Below, in pieces: positions 37,665-47,379 of a stretch of 55,871 nt of DNA. Below the pieces are notes generated by a model. The model made no database searches. It was not told the origin of the DNA and was given only the letters and a program-made list of their open reading frames with translations. Position numbers and translations under genes: made by a program. Source of the stretch: an uncultured Bacteroidota bacterium. Lineage in GTDB: Bacteria; Bacteroidota; Bacteroidia; Chitinophagales; Chitinophagaceae. The first letter of the stretch is position 1. Each line of letters opens with the position of its first letter. The stretch spans positions 1 to 55,871 of the forward strand of contig CAIYLW010000018.1 in NCBI GenBank assembly GCA_903927185.1, given 5' to 3'.

Positions 37665-38318
37665 ATGACTAAAATTGCTATCGTAGATGACCATATTCTT
37701 TTTAGAAGAGGGTTGTCTATCATCATCAATTCATTCTCTGAATACAAAATCATTTCAGAAGCTAACAATGGTAAGGAGTTTGTGAATAGTCTTAATCCGA
37801 ATAATTTACCGGGCATTGTGTTATTAGATATTAGTATGCCTGAAATGAATGGCTACGAAACTGCTAGGTGGTTATTTACACATTATCCTGGGATTAAAGT
37901 TTTAGCACTCAGTATGCTAAATGAAGAAAGATCTATCATTAAAATGCTGAAAAATGGGGCGAAAGGTTATATCCTAAAAGATAGTGAGCCCCAAGAATTA
38001 AGAACTGCTTTAGACAGCTTAGTTGTAAAAGGAATTTACCTGAACGAACTCATGTGTACTAATATCATCCATTGTATGAATAATCAATTTGAAGAAGACC
38101 AAGAATCATTTAAAAGAAAAGCTGAATTAACAGAAAGAGAATCGGAATTTTTAAAGCGTGTTTGTAGTGATATGTCGTACAAACAAATTGCAGATACTAT
38201 GTTTCTAAGCCCTAGAACAATCGATGGCTACCGCGATGCACTGTTTCAAAAATTAAATGTGCAAACGCGTATTGGGTTGGTATTGTATGCCATCAGAAAT
38301 GACATAGTAAGTATTTGA
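37665..38318 (+). CDS. NarL/LuxR-type response regulator, orphan
   Basis: A 217-aa two-component regulator. The receiver domain (1-120) has acidic pocket Asp8-Asp9, phosphoacceptor Asp55 in LLDISMPEMNG and Lys105 in ILKDSEP. The C-terminal LuxR-type helix-turn-helix (about 148-212) has LTERESEFLKRVCSDMSYKQIADTMFLSPRTIDGYR. No histidine kinase gene lies nearby, so its partner must be elsewhere. It is monocistronic and followed by a bidirectional terminator. Confidence 0.93.
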   Translation: MTKIAIVDDHILFRRGLSIIINSFSEYKIISEANNGKEFVNSLNPNNLPGIVLLDISMPEMNGYETARWLFTHYPGIKVLALSMLNEERSIIKMLKNGAKGYILKDSEPQELRTALDSLVVKGIYLNELMCTNIIHCMNNQFEEDQESFKRKAELTERESEFLKRVCSDMSYKQIADTMFLSPRTIDGYRDALFQKLNVQTRIGLVLYAIRNDIVSI

Positions 38319-38340
38319 GTATTTACAGTTTGAATAAAGA

Positions 38341-38374
38341 AAAGCCCCATTCATTAAATTTGAAATGGGGCTTT
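38341..38374. terminator. Bidirectional terminator between the response regulator and korB
   Basis: AAAGCCCCATT pairs with AATGGGGCTTT (38341-38351, 38364-38374). T-rich tracts lie on both sides, serving the plus-strand regulator (stop 38318) and the minus-strand korB (stop 38393). Confidence 0.9.
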
Positions 38375-38392
38375 CACTATTCATCTTTTTAA

Positions 38393-39430
38393 TTAAACTA
38401 TTTCCCAAACTTCTTTACCACGGATTAACTTATCTAAATCGCCTTTGCCTTTACTAGCAATGGTTTCTTCGATTTGCATTGCCATATCATCTTCATAACA
38501 GGCTCTATCAGTTTGATAAAACACACCGAATGGACGAGGAAAATGTTTGTCCGATTTATTCGGATCATCAAACATTCTTACTAAAGCTTGTGCCTTATAA
38601 AAATCATGTTCATCATGAATCCATAAATCATCTAAACTAATTGAACCATCCAAAACAACCACCACTGGTCTCATTCCTTCTATCTTAATACCATATTGTT
38701 GATTTGCTCCAAAAACCAATGGCTTACCATGTTCTAAGTATAATCCTTGTTCAGCTTTGGTTGATTTTTCAGTATAAATCTCATAAGCCCCATCATTAAA
38801 AATGTTGCAGTTCTGATAGATCTCTAAGAAAGAGGAACCCTTGTGCTGATTGGCACGGGTTAACATATATTGTAAATGCTTTGGATCACGGTCCATACTT
38901 CTTCCAATAAAAGTGGCATCTGCTCCAAGTGCTAATGCTAATGGATTAAATGGATGATCAATGCTTCCAAACGGACTTGACTTTGTAACCTTGTGTTGCT
39001 CCGAAGTTGGTGAATACTGACCTTTGGTTAAACCATAAATCTGATTATTAAACACCAATAAATTTACATCCAGATTTCTACGAAGCATGTGAATGGTATG
39101 ATTACCACCGATACTCATGCTATCACCATCTCCAGATACAATCCAAACACTTAATTCAGGGCGACTTGCTTTTAAACCACTAGCGATAGCAGTAGCTCGT
39201 CCGTGAATGGAATGCATCCCGAATGTATTCATATAATAGGGAAAACGACTACTACATCCTATACCACTGATGATGGCAATATTTTCTTTTGCAACACCAA
39301 TTGTTGGCATTATTTTTTGAACTTGAGCCAGAATGGAATAATCTCCACATCCAGGACACCAGCGTACTTCCTGATCAGTTGCAAAATCTTTAGCGGTCAA
39401 AACAGGGGCCGCTGTTGCAGTTTCACTCAT
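38393..39430 (-). CDS. korB: 2-oxoglutarate (2-oxoacid):ferredoxin oxidoreductase beta subunit
   Basis: A 345-aa thiamine-diphosphate subunit. It has the cluster/TPP motif VRWCPGCGDYSIL near residue 22, ISGIGCSSRFPYYMNTFGMHSIHGRATAIASGLK, and the TPP-Mg motif SGDGDSMSIGGNH. Further on are NNQIYGLTKGQYSPTS and YQNCNIFNDGAY with the last cluster cysteine. It decarboxylates 2-oxoglutarate to succinyl-CoA with ferredoxin as acceptor. The alpha subunit gene, normally adjacent, is not in the window: upstream lies an AhpD-like gene. Confidence 0.93.
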   Translation of the reverse strand: MSETATAAPVLTAKDFATDQEVRWCPGCGDYSILAQVQKIMPTIGVAKENIAIISGIGCSSRFPYYMNTFGMHSIHGRATAIASGLKASRPELSVWIVSGDGDSMSIGGNHTIHMLRRNLDVNLLVFNNQIYGLTKGQYSPTSEQHKVTKSSPFGSIDHPFNPLALALGADATFIGRSMDRDPKHLQYMLTRANQHKGSSFLEIYQNCNIFNDGAYEIYTEKSTKAEQGLYLEHGKPLVFGANQQYGIKIEGMRPVVVVLDGSISLDDLWIHDEHDFYKAQALVRMFDDPNKSDKHFPRPFGVFYQTDRACYEDDMAMQIEETIASKGKGDLDKLIRGKEVWEIV

Positions 39431-39540
39431 TTGATAGATTTTTATTAGGACAAAACAATTGAATCAAAATATTGCCGCTAAAGTTACGATATTATAGGGT
39501 AGCATTCTGCTAAAAATTGCATCTTAACTTTAATTTTAGG

Positions 39541-39885
39541 CTAGCCTTTCAAAAGCTCTTCCCAAAATTCCGCAGCTCTTCTTGTATGAGGAATCACAAT
39601 GGTGCCTCCCACAATATTAGCAACAGCAAATATTTCATACAACTCCTCGGTATTTACCCCTAGTTCAAAACACTTTCCCAAATGGTATTTGATACAATCA
39701 TCACATCGTAATACCATACTTGAAACCAGTCCCAACATCTCCTTTGTCTTTTTATCCAAAGCACCTGCATCGTAAGTATTGGTGTCTAAATTCCAAAGCC
39801 TTTTCATGACTAGATTATTCTTATCCAAAATCACTTCATTCATCCTTTCACGATAATCATTGAACTCGTTGACTAATTCGCTCAT
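39541..39885 (-). CDS. Carboxymuconolactone decarboxylase/AhpD-family protein
   Basis: A 114-aa all-helical protein of the AhpD/CMD fold with the redox motif CDDCIKYHLGKC (CxxC followed by His), as in AhpD-type alkylhydroperoxidases. The C-terminus has VGGTIVIPHTRRAAEFW. It is likely a small thiol peroxidase or disulfide reductant. It lies 110 bp upstream of korB on the same strand, so it could share its transcript, and protection of an oxygen-sensitive enzyme is an attractive but unproven link. Confidence 0.88.
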   Translation of the reverse strand: MSELVNEFNDYRERMNEVILDKNNLVMKRLWNLDTNTYDAGALDKKTKEMLGLVSSMVLRCDDCIKYHLGKCFELGVNTEELYEIFAVANIVGGTIVIPHTRRAAEFWEELLKG

Positions 39886-39967
39886 TGTTTAAATTTTGAC
39901 AGTAAAAATACAAACAGAAGCTTAGTCTTGACCATTTATTTGTACTTTAATCCCTCAAATAAAGAAC

Positions 39968-42121
39968 ATGAAAAATATTTGTTTAGTATTCCTTCTTTTC
40001 AGCTTTCAACAATCTTTTGCTCAAACTGGTAAAGAGCCCATTAAAGTAACTGATATGTTGAAAATCAAACAGTTAAGTTCAGTTACCATGAGCCCTGATG
40101 GCAATCAGGCTGCTTTTGTTGTAAATAGTATTGAAGCTGAAGCTGATAGTAAATGGGAATCTAAATACTTGAATCAATTATATCTTGTAAATACCGAAGG
40201 GGAATCAGCACCTAAAGCTTATACTTTTAAAGAAAATGCCTCTCAACCTTCTTGGAGCCCAGATGGCAAACAACTGGCTTTTGTAAGAGTGGTTGATACT
40301 AAGCCGCAGATTTTTTTAATGTCGCTTTCTGGTGGTGAACCTTTACAGTTCACTAAATTTAAATATGGAGCTACCAGCCCGAAGTGGAGCCCTGATGGTA
40401 AGCAAATTTTATTTGCTGCCTCTATTACTTTGAGAGAACTTATGAAGGATACCCTTTTTAACCCGGGAAAAGAAATTCCAAAATGGCCTTTCGAAAAACC
40501 AGGATTTAATCAAAACCAACAATTCTTACCCAATAATGCTAAACCAGATCCAGACGGAAACCTCGATGAAGTAAGGGCTTATCTCGAAAATAATGCAATA
40601 GATAAGAAGGCCAAAGTGATCAACAAATTGAATTTTCAAGAAGAAAGTACCACTACATCAGATATTTCTTTCAACCATTTTTTCATTGCCCCCATCACTA
40701 ATGGCAATATGGTTACTTCCGTTACACATGGCTTCTACAGATATACGGCCGTAGATTTTACTCCCGATGGTACACAGTTGATCATCACTGGGAATAGAGA
40801 TTCTCTGCAACACCCCGACCGTGCTTTAGAATCTGAGATCTATCTTTCTGATATAAAGGGCGCCAATCTGCAAAAAATACTAGGCGCCAAGGGAATGCAA
40901 TACAGCAGTGCAAAAATATCTCCTTCAGGAAAATGGTTAGCATTTCAATTTGGCAATACTTCTTTTGTAGATGTCCCTCAATTGGCCATCATTCCTCTAA
41001 ATGGATCTGAAAAAGATATTCAAGTTTTACCTTTCGATCGAAATAAAGGCGGACTGATCTGGACTGCCGATGAACAATGGATTTATTTCACAGCACAATC
41101 AAACGGAGGACAACCACTTTATCGCATCAATATCAGCAGTAAAAAAGCGGAAGCTTTATCTGATTTTAATTCTGGCATACTCTCCTTCGATTTAAATAAA
41201 AATCGATTGCTGTATGTGAAGACTGAAGTTTCCAATCCTTCCGAATTATTTCTTTCCGATGCTGGTTTGAAGAAATCAAATCGTATTAGCAATTTCAACA
41301 CAGGTTGGTTAGCAAACAAGCAATTAAGTTTTCCCGAAAAGATGAGCTTTGTAGATGAGAAAGGATTGACTGTAGAATATTGGGTAATGAAGCCCATAAA
41401 TTATGAAGCAGGAAAAAAATATCCTGCGATTTTAGATATTCATGGCGGACCATCGGCGATGTGGGGACCCGGTGAGGCATCAATGTGGCACGAGTTTCAG
41501 TATTATGCGAGTAAGGGTTATGCAGTTGTATATGGCAACCCCAGAGGTTCTGGCGGATATGGTGCTAGCTTTTTGAGAGCAAATATTAATGATTGGGGTA
41601 AGGGACCTACTTATGATGTTCTTACTTATCTTGATAAATCTGTGGATCTTGGATTCATTGATACTTCAAGATTAGCCGTTACCGGCGGATCGTATGCTGG
41701 TTATTTAGTTGCCTGGATTGTAGGTCATGATCAACGCTTTAAAGCAGCTTGCTCTCAACGTGGTGTTTATGATCTTTCTACATTTTTTGGTGAAGGCAAC
41801 GCCTGGAGATTAGTGCCTAATTATTTTGGTGGATATCCTTGGGAAACCACCACAAAAACAATTTTGGAAAGAGAATCTCCCATTACTTATGTAGCCGATA
41901 TTCATACACCCTATATTATATTCCATGGCGAAAACGACCTTAGAACAGGAGTTATTCAAGGTGAAATGTTATACCGTAGTCTTAAAATTCTAGGAAGAAC
42001 AGTAGAATATGTTCGTCATCCCGGTGGGACACACGAACTAACCCGTTCGGGAAACAACCGTCAACGGATTGATCAAATGCTAAGAACCATGGAATTTTTT
42101 GAACGATTTATTAACCACTAG
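39968..42121 (+). CDS. S9 family prolyl-oligopeptidase-type peptidase
   Basis: A 717-aa exported serine peptidase. A signal peptide (MKNICLVFLLFSFQQSFAQ) is followed by a WD40/PD40-like beta-propeller (repeats such as PSWSPDGKQLAFVR, PKWSPDGKQILFAA). The C-terminal alpha/beta-hydrolase domain has Ser575 in GGSYAG, Asp657 in GENDLRTG and His689 in GGTHEL. It is a dipeptidyl or acylaminoacyl peptidase working in the periplasm on peptides. It is convergent with the M13 gene with a one-base gap. Confidence 0.93.
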   Translation: MKNICLVFLLFSFQQSFAQTGKEPIKVTDMLKIKQLSSVTMSPDGNQAAFVVNSIEAEADSKWESKYLNQLYLVNTEGESAPKAYTFKENASQPSWSPDGKQLAFVRVVDTKPQIFLMSLSGGEPLQFTKFKYGATSPKWSPDGKQILFAASITLRELMKDTLFNPGKEIPKWPFEKPGFNQNQQFLPNNAKPDPDGNLDEVRAYLENNAIDKKAKVINKLNFQEESTTTSDISFNHFFIAPITNGNMVTSVTHGFYRYTAVDFTPDGTQLIITGNRDSLQHPDRALESEIYLSDIKGANLQKILGAKGMQYSSAKISPSGKWLAFQFGNTSFVDVPQLAIIPLNGSEKDIQVLPFDRNKGGLIWTADEQWIYFTAQSNGGQPLYRINISSKKAEALSDFNSGILSFDLNKNRLLYVKTEVSNPSELFLSDAGLKKSNRISNFNTGWLANKQLSFPEKMSFVDEKGLTVEYWVMKPINYEAGKKYPAILDIHGGPSAMWGPGEASMWHEFQYYASKGYAVVYGNPRGSGGYGASFLRANINDWGKGPTYDVLTYLDKSVDLGFIDTSRLAVTGGSYAGYLVAWIVGHDQRFKAACSQRGVYDLSTFFGEGNAWRLVPNYFGGYPWETTTKTILERESPITYVADIHTPYIIFHGENDLRTGVIQGEMLYRSLKILGRTVEYVRHPGGTHELTRSGNNRQRIDQMLRTMEFFERFINH

Positions 42122-42122
42122 C

Positions 42123-44156
42123 TTACCAAATTTTTACTCTTAAACTATCTGCTCTAAACATTTTATCAGTAAGCTTGATGCCAAATGCTTCATAGAATTC
42201 AGGGATATTTACAAATGGTCCATTTACACGCTCTTTTGAAGGAGCGTGTACATCAACACGTACCTGATTTGCTAATAATTCTTTTCTACTCACATCTAAC
42301 CAACCGTAAGTATACCCTAGAAAGTAGCGTTGTAAGGGCGTATACCCATTTATTTTTTCTCCTTTTTTAAAGGTTTCTGTTTTTTTCAAGGCATCTAAAC
42401 CTAATAAAAGCCCGCCTAAATCTGCAATATTTTCACCTTGTGTGGCATCCCCATTCACATGTAAACTATCTACTGGAATAAACTCATTGAACTGATTGAT
42501 AATTTTGGCAGCTCTTTCCTTAAACTGTTTTCCATCAGATTCCTGCCACCAATTTTTAAGATTTCCGGCAGCATCAAACTGACGGCCCTGATCATCAAAA
42601 CCATGCGTCATCTCATGTCCAATTGTAGAAGCACCTGCATATCCATAAACAAATGCATCATCTAAATCGGCGTCTTTCATTCCGGGTACTGCAAATATTC
42701 CAGCTGGCAACACAATTTCATTATTACTAGGATTATAATAAGCATTATAAGTTTGCGGAGTCATGTCCCACAATGTTCTATCAACAGGTTTACCATATTT
42801 AGCGATATTGTCGTTGTACCACCATTCTCTTGCACGAATCATATTTGTTGCATATGAACCTCTATCAATTTTAAGAGAACTAAAGTCGCGCCACTTATCC
42901 GGGTAGCCAACTTTCTTAGTGATTTTTGACAACTTCAAATAAGCTTTTTGCTTAGTGCTATCCGACATCCAACTCAACTTTGCAATTCTTTCTTTATAAG
43001 CTTCGCGAATATCTTCTACTAATTTTGAATACCTGGCTTTTGCTTGCTCATTAAAATATTCTTTTACAAATAATTGACCCAAAGCTTCCCCCATTGCCGA
43101 TTCTTCGGCGTCCAAAACTCTTTTCCATCTAGGCTTAGGTTCACTTACCCCTCTAAGTGTTTGAGAGTAAGTAAATGAATTCATGAAACTTTTATTGTCG
43201 AGAAAATTAGCATTCCCTTTTACTAAATGAAAAAGCAAATAATTTTTCCAAACAGCAATTGGAGTTGCCTTTAATTCAAAACTCAATGCTGTTAAAAATT
43301 CTGGCTGACCAACAATTACAGAATCAAGTTTATCTATTCCGATCTGTTTGAAATAATTATTCCATAAAAAAACAGGGCAGTATTTTTGTAATCCGCTAAG
43401 ATCTATTTTATTATAATTTTTATAGGGATCGCGCAAGTCTGCTAATTTTCGAGAAGCCTTTGCTAGTTTAGTTTCCAGATCGAACACATTTTTAGAAAAT
43501 AGAGTTGCGTTAATACTATCTTCTCCTAGTTGTTTAAACGTTACAAACAAATATTGTAGATAGGCTTTACGAACAGCCAAGGTTTTAGCATCAGAATTAA
43601 AATAATAATCTCTGTTGGGCATACCCAAACCACCTTGAAAAAGATGGTACATATTTTTCTCGCTATTTTTTTCGTCCTGACCAACACCTGCATCAAAAAA
43701 TACATTGCTCCCTTGTTTATGCATCAGAGAAGCCATGGAAACTAATTGATCTAAACTGGTAATGGATTGAATACTTTGTAAATAAGGAGTAAGTGGAAGC
43801 AACCCTTGTTTTTCAGCTAAGACAGAATCCATTGCAGTTACCCAAAAATCACCAACTTTTTGAGACACTGATCCAGTAGCAGCTTTTTCCAGTGCCGCTT
43901 TTGCATTGATGGTCTTTAATCTTAAATAAATATCGTTCTGCACTAAATGTCCTACTCCCCAGCTACTTTCCGAAGGAGGAATTGGATTATTTTTAATCCA
44001 TTTCCCATTTGCAAAAAGAAAAAAATCGGCACCCGGACTAACCGAACTATCAATGTTTTTTATAAGAATATCCTCAGAGGCTTGTTTTTCATAACTGTTA
44101 CAAGCAATAAAAGCCAATAATATCAGGGATATGAAAGAATACTTAGAGATGTTCAT
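42123..44156 (-). CDS. M13 family zinc metallopeptidase (PepO/neprilysin-like) lipoprotein
   Basis: A 677-aa lipoprotein with lipobox FIAC (Cys19). The M13 N-terminal lobe opens with PGADFFLFANGKWIKNNPIP. Zinc ligands His514 and His518 with catalytic Glu515 are in GHEMTHGFDDQG, and Glu575 is in GENIADLGG. NAYYNPSNNEIVLPAGI is the substrate-binding stretch. The end is KIW where the family usually has xVW. It degrades peptides in the periplasm or on the surface. It is 41 bp downstream of the amidase gene and probably shares its transcript. Confidence 0.94.
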   Translation of the reverse strand: MNISKYSFISLILLAFIACNSYEKQASEDILIKNIDSSVSPGADFFLFANGKWIKNNPIPPSESSWGVGHLVQNDIYLRLKTINAKAALEKAATGSVSQKVGDFWVTAMDSVLAEKQGLLPLTPYLQSIQSITSLDQLVSMASLMHKQGSNVFFDAGVGQDEKNSEKNMYHLFQGGLGMPNRDYYFNSDAKTLAVRKAYLQYLFVTFKQLGEDSINATLFSKNVFDLETKLAKASRKLADLRDPYKNYNKIDLSGLQKYCPVFLWNNYFKQIGIDKLDSVIVGQPEFLTALSFELKATPIAVWKNYLLFHLVKGNANFLDNKSFMNSFTYSQTLRGVSEPKPRWKRVLDAEESAMGEALGQLFVKEYFNEQAKARYSKLVEDIREAYKERIAKLSWMSDSTKQKAYLKLSKITKKVGYPDKWRDFSSLKIDRGSYATNMIRAREWWYNDNIAKYGKPVDRTLWDMTPQTYNAYYNPSNNEIVLPAGIFAVPGMKDADLDDAFVYGYAGASTIGHEMTHGFDDQGRQFDAAGNLKNWWQESDGKQFKERAAKIINQFNEFIPVDSLHVNGDATQGENIADLGGLLLGLDALKKTETFKKGEKINGYTPLQRYFLGYTYGWLDVSRKELLANQVRVDVHAPSKERVNGPFVNIPEFYEAFGIKLTDKMFRADSLRVKIW

Positions 44157-44197
44157 GATTTTAATTTGAATAAGAAGAATATGTAATCAACAACTAT

Positions 44198-45367
44198 TTA
44201 CTTGTTTAGTTTTAACCAATCTTGAATTGCCAATATTACTTTCAGAGAAACGTCTTGTCTAAATTTTGTATCGATAACTTTCTTTTCATCTTCTACATTA
44301 CTTAGAAAAACTATCTCTAAAAGTACATTGGGAAAATCAGTAGGTTGATTCAAAGTGAAGTTGAAGTTTCCAACATTTCCGAATTCACTGATTTTTAATT
44401 CAAGCATTCTTTTCAATATTGCTTGTGATAAAGGACGAAATCCTATATGTTTATAATACGTACTAACTCCTGAAACCAATTCATTTTCAGATGAGTTAAA
44501 ATGAAGGCTAATTAAAAAATCTGGATTCTGATCTTGAAGAAATAAGATTCGGTCTTTGTTATCAAAACTAGTATCCGATGTTCTGGTCATGATTACTTTT
44601 TTCACACCCAATTTTTTCAAGTTTTTTTCTAATGATTTTGCATAGAGTAAGGTGTATTCTTTTTCGCTTATTTTTCTTTTAATGCCTTCTGTTCCAGAAT
44701 TATTCCCGCCATGACCTGCATCAATAGCAATCACCATCTTCTTTAGATCCAAAATAGCTGGCTGCCTTTTTACACGAAGTACCAAATTCTTACCCACATA
44801 AGAAAGGCTATAACCCCAATGCTGTGCATGTTTCAGCTCGATAGTTACTCGCACTACATCATCTTCTACCTGATTATAATAAACGTTTTTTATTTCTTTT
44901 ACTGATTGCAATTGTGTGATCCAATTGGTATTGGTTTGAACACCATATATGTCAACCATAATTTTTGAAGGCTCAACTTCCATCCAGGATTTATAAGGAA
45001 GATGTTCGTCCATATGCATACTTACATAATCATATAACGAATCGCCTTTCACTAAAAAAGAACCCGTTAAATAAAAAGGTTTAGCTGAAAAAACAGAGTC
45101 ATGCCTGATATAGGATTTCTCAATAAGCGCGCTATGAAGTTTAGAAAGCTGAACGGTATATAATTCTTTAGAAGAATCGATTATTCGTAAAAGAATATTG
45201 CTATCAATATATCCCAATTTCGTTCCTCCAAGTCTATCATCTCCCAAACCATATAAAAGTGCAGGTAATTTCCCGGTAGATTTACCTAACCAATAATTTG
45301 TTTCATTTTTTTGAGCAAAAGCAAGAAAATGGATAAACAAATAAGTAACTAGTAAAATTCCTCTCAT
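44198..45367 (-). CDS. N-acetylmuramoyl-L-alanine amidase (Amidase_3), secreted
   Basis: A 389-aa protein with a short signal peptide (MRGILLVTYLFIHFLAFAQ). An N-terminal region of about 190 residues is of AMIN-like or unknown fold. The Amidase_3 catalytic domain (about 210-389) has zinc motifs IDAGHGGNNSGTEG, EKEYTLLYAKSLE and LISLHFNSSENE and the catalytic Glu in NVLLEIVFLSN. It cleaves the peptide from muramic acid in peptidoglycan during division or remodelling. A terminator of the upstream acyl-CoA dehydrogenase separates it from that gene. Confidence 0.92.
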   Translation of the reverse strand: MRGILLVTYLFIHFLAFAQKNETNYWLGKSTGKLPALLYGLGDDRLGGTKLGYIDSNILLRIIDSSKELYTVQLSKLHSALIEKSYIRHDSVFSAKPFYLTGSFLVKGDSLYDYVSMHMDEHLPYKSWMEVEPSKIMVDIYGVQTNTNWITQLQSVKEIKNVYYNQVEDDVVRVTIELKHAQHWGYSLSYVGKNLVLRVKRQPAILDLKKMVIAIDAGHGGNNSGTEGIKRKISEKEYTLLYAKSLEKNLKKLGVKKVIMTRTSDTSFDNKDRILFLQDQNPDFLISLHFNSSENELVSGVSTYYKHIGFRPLSQAILKRMLELKISEFGNVGNFNFTLNQPTDFPNVLLEIVFLSNVEDEKKVIDTKFRQDVSLKVILAIQDWLKLNK

Positions 45368-45447
45368 AGATTGAAGTTAAAAAAATCTAAATTGAAATAC
45401 CTAGAAAATAAACAGTAATGTCAATGAATATTGGAGTTCTTCTGAAA

Positions 45448-45479
45448 AAGAAAAGACCTTAGTATTTTTGATACTAAGG
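45448..45479 (-). terminator. Terminator after the acyl-CoA dehydrogenase gene
   Basis: On the minus strand CCTTAGTAT pairs with ATACTAAGG around a short A-rich loop and is followed by TCTTTTCTTTTT. It lies about 80 bp past the stop at 45557. The rest of the 188-bp gap shows nothing else. Confidence 0.85.
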
Positions 45480-45556
45480 CCTTATCTGAGCAAGCAATCG
45501 TAAGATTATCGATAGGTTAAATTTAGAGTAATTTTCGGAAACCCTCCAAATTTTAT

Positions 45557-47347
45557 TTAGAACTTATACCCTTTATTTGCAATCATCTTGTCGGCTATTC
45601 TTCTGCGGGCATCTTTGCTATTAAAAGGTTCTACTTTGGTGAACCTTTTTAATCCAATATGCATCATTCGGAGCTCGTCGCCCTCTGAAAAGCTATTTAG
45701 AGCGTCCTTCCCAGCCTTATTAATCCTATCTGCGGCGTCGTAAATATAGGTTCTCATAATATCGGCTTGAATCGTAGTTTCAGTCTCTCCTTTTGTTGCA
45801 GTAAGCTTCATTACCCTCAATAAAGCACTTTCTGCATTATATACATCAATGCTCATATCGGCAATATTCATCAGTATCTCTTGTTCCTTATCTAAGGTCA
45901 TCATGAGTTTTTGAACTGCAGCACCTGCTACCATCAGAATGGCTTTTTTAAAGTTTGCGATGTATTTACGCTCTTTTACAAATGCTCCTTCCTCCTCGCT
46001 ATTAAAGTCAGGTATGCTCATGAGTTCTTTCTGAACAGACATTGCAGGTCCCATCAAGTCGAGTTTCCCCTTCATAGCACGTTTCAAAACCATATCAACG
46101 GTTAGCAGTCGATTAATCTCGTTGGTACCTTCATAAATCCTATTAATTCTGCTATCGCGATAAGCTCTTGAAATCTGGTATTCATCACTAAATCCATTAC
46201 CTCCATGTATTTGTACTCCTTCGTCCACCACAAAATCAAGTGTTTCACTTCCGTAAACTTTTAGCATGGCACACTCAATGGCAAATTCTTCTGCTGCGCC
46301 TAATAATGATTGTGCAAATGTTTTGCCTTCGGCTTTCAGAGAATGTTCTGCTTCATCGATCCATTTAGCAGTTCTATATAAGGCAGATTCGCACACAAAT
46401 AATCGAATGGCCATTTCACCCAGCTTATGCTTAATGGCTCCAAATTTAGAAATGGATATTTTAAACTGTTCCCTGTCAATCGCATACCGAGTTGACACTT
46501 CCGCAGCTTTTTTTGCACCCCCTAAAGTAGCAGCACAAAGTTTTAATCTACCAATGTTAAGAATATTGAATGCAATGATATGGCCCTTGCCAATTTCTCC
46601 TAATACATTTTCAACCGGTACTTTACAATCCTGAAAATAAAGTTGTACGGTAGAAGAACCTTTGATTCCCATTTTGTGTTCTTCGGGACCTTGGGTAAAT
46701 CCTTCCGTTCCGCGCTCCAAAATAAAGGCGCTAAACTTATCGCCATCAATTTTAGCAAACACGGTATAGACGTCTGCAAAGCCACCATTGGTGATCCAGC
46801 ATTTTTGGCCATTTAATAGATAATATTTACCATCCTCACTCAATTTAGCGGTACTCTTTGCACCTAGGGCATCGCTACCACTATTTGGTTCAGTTAATCC
46901 GTAAGCACCCTTCCATTCGCCACTAGCTAATTTTGGAATGTATTTATTTTTTTGTGCGTCTGTTCCAAAATAAAGTATAGGTAAAGAACCAATTCCTGTA
47001 TGAGCAGCAATTGCTACCGAAAAAGAATAACCTCCTCCAATTCCTTCGTTTACAATCGTAGAAGTAATAAAGTCTTTTCCCAATCCACCATATTGTTCTG
47101 GAAAGGAGGTAGATAATAAGCCCTGTTCACCAGCTTTCTGAACCAAAAATGGCATCAGGCCAGGTTCTAATTTTTCGATACGGTCAATTACTGGCAAAAT
47201 TTCTGCCAATACAAACTGGTCGCACATTTCCATCACCATTTTCTGTTCCTCATCAAAGTCTTCTGGAATAAAAGTTTCTAATGGATTGCTTTCTTTAATT
47301 ATCCATTCGCCGCCTTTTAAAGCCGTTATTTGTTTTGTTGTTTCCAT
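45557..47347 (-). CDS. Acyl-CoA dehydrogenase, long two-domain (VLCAD-like) type
   Basis: A 596-aa FAD enzyme of beta-oxidation. The core acyl-CoA dehydrogenase domains (about 30-420) have GAYGLTEPNSGSDALGAKSTA, CWITNGGFADVYTVFAK, QIHGGNGFSDEYQISRAYRDSRINRIYEGTNEINR. A C-terminal extra helical domain of about 170 residues follows, as in VLCAD and FadE-type enzymes. It introduces the 2,3-double bond in long-chain acyl-CoA. It is 32 bp downstream of a marR gene and forms a two-gene operon with it. Confidence 0.95.
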   Translation of the reverse strand: METTKQITALKGGEWIIKESNPLETFIPEDFDEEQKMVMEMCDQFVLAEILPVIDRIEKLEPGLMPFLVQKAGEQGLLSTSFPEQYGGLGKDFITSTIVNEGIGGGYSFSVAIAAHTGIGSLPILYFGTDAQKNKYIPKLASGEWKGAYGLTEPNSGSDALGAKSTAKLSEDGKYYLLNGQKCWITNGGFADVYTVFAKIDGDKFSAFILERGTEGFTQGPEEHKMGIKGSSTVQLYFQDCKVPVENVLGEIGKGHIIAFNILNIGRLKLCAATLGGAKKAAEVSTRYAIDREQFKISISKFGAIKHKLGEMAIRLFVCESALYRTAKWIDEAEHSLKAEGKTFAQSLLGAAEEFAIECAMLKVYGSETLDFVVDEGVQIHGGNGFSDEYQISRAYRDSRINRIYEGTNEINRLLTVDMVLKRAMKGKLDLMGPAMSVQKELMSIPDFNSEEEGAFVKERKYIANFKKAILMVAGAAVQKLMMTLDKEQEILMNIADMSIDVYNAESALLRVMKLTATKGETETTIQADIMRTYIYDAADRINKAGKDALNSFSEGDELRMMHIGLKRFTKVEPFNSKDARRRIADKMIANKGYKF

Positions 47348-47379
47348 GGAAGAGAATTTATTAATTATTTTTTAGGATA

